This document shows positions 48,664-61,483 of a stretch of 64,000 bases of DNA, piece after piece. Position numbers and translations under genes: made by a program. Under the pieces are notes generated by a model. The model saw only the letters and a list, made by a program, of their open reading frames with translations, was not told the DNA's origin and searched no databases. Source of the stretch: Plecoglossus altivelis (taxonomy: Eukaryota; Chordata; Actinopteri; Osmeriformes; Plecoglossidae); contig BROE01000001.1 in NCBI GenBank assembly GCA_036571765.1, positions 5,951,818 through 6,015,817 on the forward strand, given 5' to 3'. Position 1 is the stretch's first letter. The number at the start of each line of letters is the position of its first letter.

Positions 48664-51600
48664 GTTCAATACTAATATGTATCCTGCTGTATCAACCACT
48701 AACTCCGCAACGTAGCTGATCTGGTTCTCCAGACAAGTCATGTTTGAAGTTACAAGAAAGTTGTTGAAGGAGTTGATGATCTGAGGTGAACCCCTCCTGT
48801 CTGGGAGACACACAGAGTTCTATTCACTCAAGTGGATATTCAGATTTAAAACAGAGCTTGACTCTTACAGTAGATTTCTGTGTACACCTGATAGGGACAC
48901 ATTTGTTGGTTCTTGCTATTATACGCTGTACTCCACTTTCTCTCATTCATATTGAATATAAAGGCACATCTTAATTTTCCATTATGTAAAATGGAAATAA
49001 CTGGCTGAAATTCAAGGGCTGGAATACAGAATCTTACAGAACAAATCATGCAAAATTGCACTTTCACTTGTTTGCATGTGAAAGCACTGATGTAGAAAAA
49101 AGTCCCTCTTTTGTTGACACATCAGCCAGATGAAGGATATGCAAATGACCAGGGAAGAGCTCCACTCTATAATGTTCCCTAAAATTCTGCAATAGCCTAT
49201 CTAATTAGTGTTTTAATCTATCAGGGTAATTCTCTGCTCTCAATTTATGCAGAGTCCTGTATAATTACACCGCTGTGCTTCAGCTGGGTTCGTTTTGACA
49301 CAGCTGCTCTCTCATTGGCCAGCTCTCTGAGCTCTAACCTTGAAGACAGGAAGTGTGACCACCTTGTCTGGCACTGGGCTGTCAGAATAGACATCTTAAT
49401 AGTTCTGTCAGAAGCATAGACTAGCGCCTGGGTTAGACATACTTACTTAATGAGCTGTAGTCTATTGTCACTAAATCTCTAAAGGACTAAATGGGCTGTC
49501 CTGTCTTTTCAATGGCCATTTGAACAGCGTAAGATGAAATGCATTAAGTAAAATGGGTTTTAGTTGAAGAACAGAAGTGAAGACTATGGAACCAGTGACA
49601 TGCTTTGAGGTTTACAGAAGTGGTCCCAGACCTGCACCTGGTACACAGGAGACATGATGTCTCAGTAAGGACAGACTCATGACCTCTGATGTCAGTTTAG
49701 TAGTATCAAAGCAGTATCCCCCAGTTTTAGTATCAAGCTCACAGAGCAACAGGTCTTCTGAGCTGCTTTCCATGTTCTTCTTTACTTGCACAGTCAAACT
49801 TCAGAGCCAAATAAGACCCTTGTTAGGCAAAACAAGCACCAAATGTAATGACCACTCCAAATTCAAATCCTCTCATTCACTCGCCATTTCTCTCTTTCTC
49901 TCTTTCTCTTCATCTCTCTTTCACACACACATACATGCACAACCACACAGAGAGGTACTTTCATCACCAACTTGCCTATTAATTTATGTTCTACTAGCGC
50001 TAGGTTATTTAGAGGACAGGATGATTTGTGAACCAGAAACATTGGAAACATATGTACAGATAAAAGCCATGGTATATAGCTGGTATATGACACAGCTATC
50101 ATTTACTGTGTTTCCTTTTGCATAAGTACTGCATCACATCCCAAATATATTTCACAGGACCAACAGAAAACAGCATATTTTTTTGCTAGAGCCAGCCCTC
50201 GTCCAAAACACATTTCATTTGTCACCTCTGCCTGCCTATTCTGAAATCTGCTTTATGTTAAGTCAGTGTATCTGAGCTACTGTAGGTGCCCAAAGCGAAA
50301 CAAAGGTGACACTGGGGATTCAAAAATGTACCATTTCTCAATGTTGACAAAGGGGGAAGCCAGGCGTCCGAGAGCAGAGAACGGATGCTTTTGCCGCGCT
50401 GAAGGGATTTTTTTCCCTTTTTTTTTTTTTACTGCGAGCACATTTCAAGCTCAGTAATGAGAAGAAAACAGCGTCCATCCTTCAAAGGAGCAGGAGGTGT
50501 GACCCCCATGGCTCTAGCCATACCAGTACACTGGTATAATTGCATTACCCTATCATGATATCACACAGGGCTTCCTGAGCAAATCAAAATATATAGCAAC
50601 AGTATTATGCTTGATCTGAAATGACAATATTAACAATAAGCAACAGTATTACTGTCTAAAAGCCTGAACTATTATTTGTCAAGAGAAAAAAAAAACCCTC
50701 TAAGAAATAGTGTCTGCTAATACTAAATATTTTTCCTGCCTGAACACTCAGTGTACCTGTGAGTATCCACAAATGTTTGACATTTCTTATAAATGCACAA
50801 GTCAAAAACAATCTTACGGTCATTTTTCAAGTTAGTTTAATTATATATCACTCCACGGATCTCAGGGTTGGATTAATTGGATTTGTGATATCAATATTTC
50901 AGCCTTCAATGTGCTTGAGATGAGCCTTTATCTGCTGTTGCCTTATTGCCCCCAGTCATTTAAGCCGCGATATCACGAATGAGCAATAGGGGAAACTTAG
51001 AAAATCCCAAAGACAATGTGGTTCGTAATCAGATTAAGAGTGCAAGGACCAAATGGTAGGGTGGGCCACCTGGGGCTGACAGTCATTACCTCAGCAATGA
51101 AAGGAAGAAGCTGGAGGGAGAGAGAAACACTCAATCATACATAGCTCCATAATCACAACCAGTCTAGTGCCACCAAAAAACATTCAGCACAACTCCACAG
51201 TCACTGGCACATTCTGTACTGTGGCTCAGGAGTTAGAATTACAAGCAAAAGCATTTCTTATTTTAGTATTTTTATGTTGGTAAGATATTTATTTCTCTTA
51301 TTTCAGTCATTCAAAGGGGGCATTTTGACGTGACCCAACTGATCAATATAGGTTCTTCCTAGCTTGATCAGAGACTAGTATCCATAGGTCTCTCTCTCTT
51401 GAGAAGTGTTCTGGTTAAATACTCCTATTACATTCAAGTTGTGTTATGACACTTTAGAAGTGCCACTTCATGCACGCTAATTCCAAGCCCCTGATGCATT
51501 CACTGTTTAACTACATCAACATGAATTTGCCTGGGACAAACATGTGACTAAGCTCTTCATACAAAGCAAGTTTCACTCCTCCTACACAGTGTGAATCAAC

Positions 51601-52560
51601 CACCCACATCGATTAATGACCTTGCAAAACAATGACCCGCTGCTCTGACCGTTGCAGGCTTGTTCTCAGCACCCCTGGGTGTCACGTGATAGTTCCTTAA
51701 CAGGAAGTGATCCAGACTCTTTCTCTCTCTCTGCAAGGTTATTTCACAGCCTCGGTCTACCCCTTTCCTGAATTCATTTCTCACTCTCCATCGCTCTCTC
51801 TCTCTCTCCATCGCTCTCTCTCTTTCCACCACCAGCCATTTCTACCTCACTCTTTCTCTCTGCTTCTCTTTCTTCACCCACACTATGGCAGGTGAGTGAG
51901 GGAGGTATTTATTTAGGTTGGATAAGTGGAGAGATGGCAATAATTCTGCCGCCACAGATAAGAGGCTAAAACTGGGCCAGTGTCTACAGTAGCCTCCCAC
52001 ACCTGTGATGTGAATCACCACCACTCTCACAGATGGAGAGAGACAATGACCCGCCGCTCTATCTCCTAGGTGACATACTTCTATAGCTACTACTGTCTCT
52101 AGGATGTCTCTGTACAATTGCAACCAGCTACAAATGTAGGTTTGACATTTCAACCATACTTGATGTTGAAATGTCCTTTTCGTTTAAAACAATAAGTACA
52201 CTAACGTATGTACCATAGTACTATGAACCACTTTTTTATTCATATCGACAAAGGAAAGTTGACCATAACATTGTTGCTGTCCTGCTAACCAATGACAGAT
52301 GATGTGCAGTGGTAGCCAGAGAGTGTAGACTAGCCTTGTTAGCCACTGACACAAACCGTGAGTGGACTATCCTGTTGGACAGTTACAAGTGCAGCTGCAC
52401 TCTCCCAGTGACTGCCAGAGAATGTGATTGGTCTCTTCAGGAAGTAGGGGAGGCAGGGGGGCACTCTGCCCAGACAACCCACAGAACAGACACACTTTCC
52501 TTCAGAAACCATTAACACACCCCTTCCCACATAAAGCAGGTCTGACCCTGTTGGACTGTG

Positions 52561-52823
52561 AAAGATGAAGAGGGGAGAGATGAAGCGGATGGAGGGAGCG
52601 AGGGAGTGAGGAGGGAGGGAGGGAGCGATGAGGAAGGGCAGGAGGAAGGCCGGTTCGGAGGAACAGAGGGAGGGAAGGATTGACGAGACTGAGAAGGGCT
52701 GGAGCAAGAGATAAAAAAGAGGGAGGGAAGGGAAAGGATGGATGGAGGGATGGAGAAGAGCTGGCGGATGGAGGAAGGGAGGCATGAAGAAAGGGTTGAG
52801 GGAAGGAGGGATGGATGGATGCA
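52561..52823. repeat. purine-rich (GGGA/GGAT)n minisatellite
   Basis: About 260 bp of imperfect ggga and ggat units; proline/serine-rich reading frames on the minus strand are artefacts. Confidence 0.85.
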
Positions 52824-53580
52824 ATACTCCAGCAGAAAGTACACGGGTAGGCCTTCAAGAGCGATGGAAATCAGGAAAGAGAGGGAGATGGACGGATGAA
52901 AGTGGAGAGGCCCACTTATTGTGCATGACAGGAAAATTCACACAGACCGCCAACACTTAACGCCTCTCTTCTCTGTCTCACTCAGTGTCTCTGATGGGTG
53001 ACCTTTACCTATGACTCATCTCAGCGCCAGGCTGAGTGAATGCCCAATGGCGGCGGTCAGTAGTCCGCTCCACTGTGATTGCCTCATGATCACTCAGGAA
53101 TTGGGTCCTGTTAGGACTGTGTGGGAGAGTGGTAGGATTAAAAAACCCTGAATAAAATTATTATATTTCTGCTGGCTGGCTCATATTGAAAGAACACAAG
53201 CTAGAAAATCATTTTGTTTGTGTGTTTGTGCGTATGTGTATCCATATTTTTGCCTGCGTGTAACTGTACAGTTAGCGAAGTGTGCAAAATGTAACAGCTC
53301 CATGTGATCTGGAGCTATTGAAAAAGATTTACAAGCTTATCCTTTATTTGTATGTGCAAACGCCCATGCCAGTGTACGTTTCTGAGTGAGCATGAGCTTT
53401 TTATCCATCCTGCACCTGTGTATCTGTGGCAGGGCTGAACACTGAGTGTGGCCAAGTACTGTCTGCTCATAAAATGCTGTTTTCATCAGAGTGTTTGAGA
53501 GTGTGCTCTATGTAGTGCACATTCTAATATGATAGACTACAGAGTAGAGACCCTGCTGACATACAGTCCTATACAAGACC

Positions 53581-53736
53581 GGGCTGGTCTGGTCTGGGCT
53601 TGTCTGGTTTGGGTTGGTCTAGCTGGTCTGGTCTGGTCTGGTCTGGTCTGGGCTGGTCTGATATGCGTTGGGCTGGTCTGGGCTGGTCTAGGCTGGTCTG
53701 ATCTGGGTTGGGCTTGTCTGGACTGGTCTGGTCTGG
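53581..53736. repeat. minisatellite of GGTCT/GGGCT units
   Basis: About 30 imperfect 5-bp units (ctggt, ctggg). They create an open frame of repeated Gly-Leu-Val-Trp on the plus strand that is not a gene. Confidence 0.95.
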
Positions 53737-56700
53737 CAGGGGGGGTCATACCAGGGAGCTTTTACACTGCTATACACTTAAATCACACCTCCTGGAAAAT
53801 TTCTCCTATTTTTGCTGCAGAAAGGACAAGGGTCCAACACGCCAGGAGAACCTTGAGCATTCATTTGTTTTCCATGCTGTTTTTGACCGGCGTTACCGAT
53901 ACCTTTCTCAAAGCCTGTGGCGGGTGGAGGCTGCACACTCCACACTCGATATTGACTTCTGCTCATGACAAACATCCATGTTTCCATTACTGTGGAGCAG
54001 TCACATTGAGAGGAAGGATCAATATTTAGGTATGGTCTGTGACGAGATTTCAACTGTGTTGGAAAGGGTGAAATAAGGTGAAAATGAAAAGACAGGAAGG
54101 AATACAAACCCTGAAAATCCTCTCAGTTTAGCATGACACATGCTTGATTACAGTACAGTCTACTAATACACGTTGAAGTATCGGTGATGGTGGCATTAGG
54201 TACCACCGAATGCTCGCTTTCATTTGGGTTCCTGCCCAAACCCCTCCATGGTTAGTACCTGTTAGCTGGATAAGACTGTGTCTGGTGTGTCAGTGTAGTG
54301 CACTGCTAACTCTCTTGAATCTGCACAATGCTTGCCACCTACACAGTAGATCAAATCCCTCTCAGTCACTCCAGTTCCTCCTGCCTGTCCTGCCTTCCTG
54401 TCCTGTCTTCTCTTGTTTTCTCCTGTCCCTCACACAGAACATTTGGTAAAAAGGTGGACAGCTTACGTTCAACGAATGTCAAATGAGAAATAAAATCCCC
54501 ACCGTCTTCTCCTGCATTGTCTGTGCACACTTCCATGGCCACCGCCAAAACAGATGATGTCACCATGTAAGAGGGGACGGACGCTGAGCACACACAGCAC
54601 CTATCAACACTCTCCAGGTGGCTGATGGGTAAATTACTGATAACCCCAAGTTTTGGTATCAAGATGATATCCAACACTGACAGGATTTATAGTCCTTTGG
54701 CACGTAATTACAAACCAGTATCTTCTCTTTGGACGCACAGCAACAACACAAAAAAAAAAGATCTAATTGTCGGATCCTTAACAAAAAGCCTCCCATATCC
54801 AAAGGACATCTTGGAAACAAGGATCTTGCCACACGGTCTGCCAAGAAGCGAAAGAGTGATGGATCAAATCAAACACCTCCAGGAAGAAGGCTGGAGATAA
54901 GCCAGACAATCGAAGAGGAACTCTCGCCCTGTTCCCCCCTGAGGATATTCAGCAATGGAGCCCAGACAGTAGATAAAGCCAGGCCTGGAGGGGACTAGCC
55001 TGCTTTAGACAGGCACTTTAGATGCCAGAGGACTACAAAACCCACAAAGCCACTAGTGGCTGGAGTCAGCTTGCTCGGTAGAGAGCTACATCTGTAGGAT
55101 GGTATCAAAGGAGAAGAGAAGCATATTCTGACTCACCCCTGGAGCACATATCCAAGGTCTAGCTCTACCTGCAGGAGCTAAATGTTGCAGGGAATGTTAG
55201 AGTGATGAATCACTGTACGGGGCTGACGAGATGCATTTCAGTGAAAAGCTCCTATCGAACCCCTTTAGAAATGTGAATAAATGTTTGTTTGTTTGTTTTT
55301 TTTTTGGGGGGGGGGGCGGGTTGTGCTTACATTTTCCTCTTATCCATCTTGTATTCTTAAAAAAATAATCATCATCTGGAGTGCGATACGAGAAGTTCCT
55401 CCACATTTCTATAAAGAGTCACATTGTAATTGTTGCAGCATTTGCATCACAATGTCTTATGACAATCGTACATTTATCTTGGGGCAACGTTTGACTGTTT
55501 AGAGTCCATAATTTCTCTTCTGTTCACTGCATATTTGACGCCCTCACACGCTCCCCCCTATCCCTCTAAAAACCTCCTTCTGTCCCTCCTCCTCCTCCTC
55601 GTCTTGTGGAGAGCTTGTTTGCTACCAGACTCTGAGCTGCCTCTGTATCCCATCTGCCCGTCGGCGACTCAGTCTACTTATGTGTTCAGACACCGAGCTG
55701 TACACATGGGGTCTGGTCTGCGTCTTCTTTCTTCTCTCTGGCTCTCCGTGTCTCATTTACACCCACACTACACACATCACGCAAACACACACACACACAC
55801 ACACACAGGCAAACACACACTGAGGTACACACCAAACAGAGACAATGTAAGCCAGCCTGCTGTTGCCGGCGGGAGAGAAAGCAGAGGAGGAAGAGAAGGG
55901 TTTCCATCATGTGTGGAGCCACAGCGCACCCACAATCAAGCACTCAACACTGAGTCAGGATTGACAAACACATAAAAAAACATGTATCGACTGCTACAGT
56001 AGCACAGTAAGCCGTTCCCCTGCAAATGAAAAGGGGTAAAAACAAGCAGTACACCCCAACAGGTAGACAGACCAAGTAGGCAAGTGTGTCTCCTTCGATA
56101 ATCTGCTTCTTTCATGGAGCTCGACTAGAAAAGTCCTGACCATTACATTTTATTTAGATGACTCGGTGTGCTTTGTGATTTTCTTGGGGAAATAGAAGTC
56201 AGCCAGTGATCTCGGACCAAGGTGACCTCATTACCGGAATTTGTTCCGGTTGTCATTACGAATCACACACCATGTCACTCAAACCGGGGGAAGTAAATAG
56301 GGAAGGTACCGAGCCAACTACACTGGTACAAGCCGGCACGCGCTGATCTCCCGATCCGTGACCCTGAAGTCCTGAAAACGTCTTACGGTATCACATTCAG
56401 GATGGAAATCTGTCCACCTGAGTCGCAGCTGTAAGCCGCTGGGTCTGGTGGAAAAGATCGAAGAAGGAAATGTAAACGTGACCCGTTGCTGACCTGGCTC
56501 AGGGAGAAAAGGAGCTGCATTCACAGGCTGAGGCTGCGAGATGGGTTTGATCCCAACAGGTTGCGGAGGAGTTGATTCATCGTGTAGGCAGTTCCACGGT
56601 GATCTCTTGATCTTTAGAGTGTCTATGCAGCGTTATATCACTGTAACATGCCTAAAAACTGACAAGCGGTTAGTGCATTTGTCAGGATAGAGGGTGGATG

Positions 56701-57110
56701 GTATTAATTGTTGAGCCATTAGCCAATGAAATGGTGAAATCCGATGAGCTCGTGTTCAAGATCTGCAGCTTTTTGTCTGAGAAACCAAAAATTCAGAACA
56801 ACGGCATTCCATGAAAAGCCAAGTGCATGTGTACTAGCCAGGACAAACTAAGAGGCGTTTCAGCCATCTTTTCAATTGACTGTGTCCCAGAACCTCTCCA
56901 CACAAGGTAATGTCCACCATTACAGACAGAATCAAGCCCCATGGCTGAATGTGACATTTACACTGGAATGCAATGTTCACTCTTGTCAAGTAAATATAAT
57001 ACAGCAACCTAAATTCCAAGAAAGAGAGCAGTTTATTAGACAGCAGTGTTCAACTCCAGGGAATGCCAGCTAAGCTCCACTGCTGCAGCAGGACTGCACG
57101 TTGCTGTGTT

Positions 57111-57163
57111 TGGCAGTGTGTTTGTGTGTGTGTGTGTGAGTGTGTGTGTGTGTGTGTGTGTGG
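57111..57163. repeat. (TG)n microsatellite
   Basis: Interrupted TG repeat. Confidence 0.9.
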
Positions 57164-57283
57164 TGGCAAAAGCAGTAGCAACAGCAGCCATGCTGGATCC
57201 TGCCAGTTAGCTTGTGAACATATCAGGCTTGGCAGTGGCATTATGCATGACTTGGTTTCTTGCCAACCAACAGCGAGAAAGAG

Positions 57284-57357
57284 TGTGTGTGTGTGTGTGT
57301 GCTTGTGTGTGTGAGTGCTTGAGTGTGTGTGTGTGTGTGTGTGTGAATGTGTGTGTG
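57284..57357. repeat. interrupted (TG)n microsatellite
   Basis: TG repeat with several single-base interruptions. Confidence 0.9.
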
Positions 57358-57532
57358 CCCAGTGAGAGGAGAATAAGAGAGGGGGTAGTGCTCATGGCGG
57401 GCACAAAGATGGGCGGCACACACCCGTGCCAATCCAGCGTCTTGGGGAGCAGGTGGCGGCTGTGCATGTGATGGCCAGCGCACGCGTCTGGAGGAATGTG
57501 TGGTAACAGATCCAACACCCTCCCCGCCACAG

Positions 57533-57572
<40 letters not shown>

Positions 57573-57584
57573 CAAACACACACA
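57533..57584. repeat. (CA)n microsatellite
   Basis: CA repeat with two CAAA interruptions. With the TG tract at 57284-57357 it forms a long-range inverted repeat. Confidence 0.9.
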
Positions 57585-59461
57585 GTATTCCCATTGACTG
57601 ATGACTGAGATTCTATTCTCAGGGTGCACTATGCAGCCACAAAGATGTGAAAAAGAAATGAGGGCTGTTATCTTGGGCAAGTTGTCTGTTATTACAGTAT
57701 CTGGAGTTGCTCTTTTTCGTATGATTCAGTTTTCAGTGTTTGCAATATCTGGGCTTTGTCATCGATTCCCTCTTAAGTGGTGTCCTCCAGGACAATAGCA
57801 GTGTATTGTCACCACATTGACAGGGTGTTCTGGTCATGATGACAAGAGAATGAAGAAGGACTTTCTGTTCACTGTGCATGGTGGCTAAAATGGAACACTT
57901 TGGAATGTGACCAGTTCATCAGAATTAAATTGTTGGTGATCCTTGAAACTAACGACAAACTGCTGTAGAACTATGCACCGATCTGCTGTACTTTCTGCAA
58001 TGCACTATTTGTACGTCTGATACACGTCCAGATAGAATGTCATGTGTGTAAAACCTTTGTCTGGAGATAGAGATTCATTTCACACAGAAACACCAATCCC
58101 CTTTGCAGGGACGAGCGCCACACAGAAGAACAACGCAAGTGTGCTCACCGAGAGTTTTAAAAGAATACAAGTCTAACATCTCTTACAGCTGGATCCAGCA
58201 GTACTCTCCAAGAACGTATCAACAACTGTCTGAATTCCCTGCCATCAATGACTAGGCCCTCCTTGACTTGGATCTCTTCAATATGCATGCCCCAACACAA
58301 GGAGAGCTATTAAAGCCAGCTTCAAATGAGGCAGCTTATCTTTTTAATTAGGCCGTCGCTTCAGAGAAAGCAATATCGTCCTCTTGGCTGATGTATATGT
58401 AATGTGGAATAGTATTGATTGTTGTTGTCGAAAACAGGCCCTATTCAAGGTACCATCAGCCCAGTAACCATTCAATAATGCTGCTAATAAATATCTGAGC
58501 CGAATCTGGTCAATGTGTCGCATTCATTCTCTTTCTAATGCAAAGCTACAGGGTGTATTCAGAGGTTTATGGATCTTGGATACGGGGGAGAGTAACAGCG
58601 GGTCCCTTTACAGGATATTACATTGAACATGTTGTCTGGGGACACAAACAGGTTTTTTTTTAAATCAAAAAGAGATTGAAGCACAAGACATGCAAAGATG
58701 GAGGATATTTGTAATTATGTTCTTTGCAGTGGTTTGTGGTTTTGACATAGTTAAGACGGTTTTTAGCAAGTGTCCCCCTCCGTAGTGAAGCGTAATAGGC
58801 AATACAAAGGCTATTTACACTTTTGAGGTGTAAATGCAACACTTTTCCCAATCTTATTATGGGGAAAGTGGTTTTTCTCACCAATGTGTTGACAAGCAGA
58901 ATTATCTAAAGTGATATGACAACAATTTGCTGTGGCAGACATGCTTGGCTACTGACCTTTGACAGGCAATTACAACTAGGCTTTATCCCACACAACAATG
59001 TGACAATGTAATTTAGTGGAAGAGAATCAGTTCATTATAATTGTACAGAGGACAAATTCCTTCCTGTTTCTTTGGTGAGCGATTTGGGGTTTGGATAAGC
59101 GACATTGACCAAGCAACTAGAAAGACAACTAGGGATGCTGAATGAATGCTCAGATTCCTAACTGGAGCTGTTCTGAGGACTATAGGTGAATACTTAAGGA
59201 ACTGACCAGACACTTAGCTATACAAGATCTACATAGCATCCACTGATTAAGAACAGCACTTTTTTAGTAATACATTTAGTGATCTACAAAAAAAGAAAGA
59301 AAGAATTTTGTAACCTGTGTAACTTGCACTGTAATATATGCTTGTTTAATCAACAGTTATTGGAGACATCTATTTCGTGTATCTTGTTCCATGTGATTAT
59401 GACCAAATCATAAGAAGCTCCTCTAAGGGAATGAAGTAGAATGGGCTTCACAGAGACCCCC

Positions 59462-59470
<9 letters not shown>

Positions 59471-59541
<71 letters not shown>
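59471..59541. repeat. compound (CT)n(CA)n microsatellite
   Basis: CT repeat to 59508, then CA repeat to 59541. Confidence 0.95.
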
Positions 59542-59542
<1 letters not shown>

Positions 59543-60540
59543 TTTGAGCATAAATCCAGGAGTGAAAATGAGCTTCAGACCATGTCTATCACCTGACATA
59601 TTAACCATCGTTTTGATTGACATATCAAGCAATCCTTTCCGTAAAGAGACAGATCCAAACTCGCCCTCTACTGAGCACATCCAAAGGGAAGTAACTGATC
59701 TGTTGAAACAAAATGGGCAGAGATTCATCCATTGCTATTTTTGTTAGTATGTTATATTTGCACTACCGCACGCAGGAAACCTGAAAACACTGAAGATATT
59801 ATAGCAAAAAAATCGAAGCAAATTGAAATGAGGAGGCTAACCTTAATCTGTGTTTTAATCCCACTCCACGGAGTAATACAGCAGAAGGAGTCCATTAATT
59901 ATACACAAAAAGAAGAACTACAAAAGGAGGCTCGTCTTTGAAGACATCGAGTCCTAAATGTCACCGTGCTGCTTTGAAGTTCCTTGGCTGCCTTTTGTTT
60001 CTCAGTTCTAATACATAAAACACTCTGGAAGAGACAATGGCCAGGCTTGTGACGGACATTTCATGTCGGCCACACCATCAAAAGAAGCCACTCTCTCCTG
60101 CTCTAAGTGAACTCCAATCAAGCAGTGATACCTCTCTGTGTGAATGGGGCATTGCAAAGACAGCTGACGGCCATGAATGCATCTGTGGCTTTGATGAATC
60201 TTTCAATGAACCCCCTTGTTTTTCCAAATCCTACCTTGTGAAAGATTGTTGATTCCACCTGTGTACTGTATTTGCATGCTATCGATCGTGAGAGAACAGA
60301 ATCAATCTTCCTATCAATGAATCCACGACGACTCCTGCCTCACTGAGACCATCTAAACATGAATCAAACGCAAATTGGATTTGATTTCAAACCGCCGAGG
60401 GTTAGTCGGCTAGTCTGGACCAGTTGGAGGGTTTCACCATGCAGAGCCCTTCCAGCATTCAGCCTAATGCTCAGAGGTGAGTCACCAGGCGTCCTCTGAC
60501 AGGCTGCATGGTGGAGACCGAGAGAGCGAGAGAGAGTTGG

Positions 60541-60562
60541 GGGGGGGGGGGGGGGGGGGGGG
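60541..60562. repeat. poly(G) tract
   Basis: About 22 consecutive G on the plus strand, flanked by GA-rich sequence. Confidence 0.9.
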
Positions 60563-61399
60563 AGAGGGGGGAACACTTGAATGCTGCTGTAATCAAGGCC
60601 CATGCCTTGAAGTGGGCCAATCAATTCAGCTGTCTACTTCTCTCCTCATCAGGCTTCTTGGAGACGGCTAAAAGGAACGGGGCCGCCAGCCTACTGGGGC
60701 CACCAGAGGTGAGTGAACAACAGGAGCGTTTCATCAGTCCCTCTAATAACGTTCTTCACTGCCGAGCTCGGCTGTTTGAGAGAGGCAGAGCGACCTGACT
60801 AATGCCCGTGGTTTTTTCGGTCGGAATTAAAACAGAAGACATTTTTGCCCCTCCGGTGGCATGACAAGATATGGAGGAGGTAGAGCTGTAGCCTGAAGCA
60901 GGACTGTCTCATGTAGAAAGACATATTTGGTCCTCGGTGGCGACAATGGTGCCGATGTTATGAAACATTTCAAAGTTGAAGGCTTCGCTAGCTGCCATAG
61001 AAAGAACTTTCGATTTTAGCTTAGAGGGATGAGGCCACGTTATAGCACCTGCAAGACACAAGGTCTGTGGGCTGGAAAAGCAGGATACGTTTTATTTTAG
61101 AGCTTCCACAAACCCTTGCCACAACCATTATATCATCATCTGAACGTGTGATAATGGCACCCAAGTATAGCATTCACACATCCCACATATGTATGTATAT
61201 CTGAACACTGCAATAAGGAGCTGGGACTGTGGAAACAGTCAGCCAGTTGCTCGAATGATGCAATAGTGTTGCAAGTGTGAAAGCCAGTTCTGGTGCAAGG
61301 GTCCATCTGCAAAAGGTCTGCCAACCACGTTACAGCAACGTCAGGAGCTGTGCCAACTTTGTGAGAGCTGCCAGCTGTGGGCGAGCATGGCAGAGTGCT

Positions 61400-61401
<2 letters not shown>

Positions 61402-61481
<80 letters not shown>
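61402..61481. repeat. compound (GA)n(GACA)n microsatellite
   Basis: GA repeat to 61448, then GACA repeat, then looser GA/GACA to about 61590. Confidence 0.95.

Positions 61482-61483
<2 letters not shown>

Noticed and set aside
48680..48815. Open frame upstream of the 48399-48463 exon as the missing membrane-proximal exon
   Set aside because: It has only vague similarity to the expected ectodomain segment and no donor giving the required phase 1 end.
53529..54029. 166-codon plus-strand frame with Gly-Leu-Val-Trp repeats
   Set aside because: It is a translation of the GGTCT/GGGCT minisatellite, with no conserved continuation.
57405..57530. CpG- and GC-rich unique segment between TG/CA repeats, looking like an exon
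   Set aside because: No reading frame matches IA-2beta and no convincing acceptor/donor pair bounds it.
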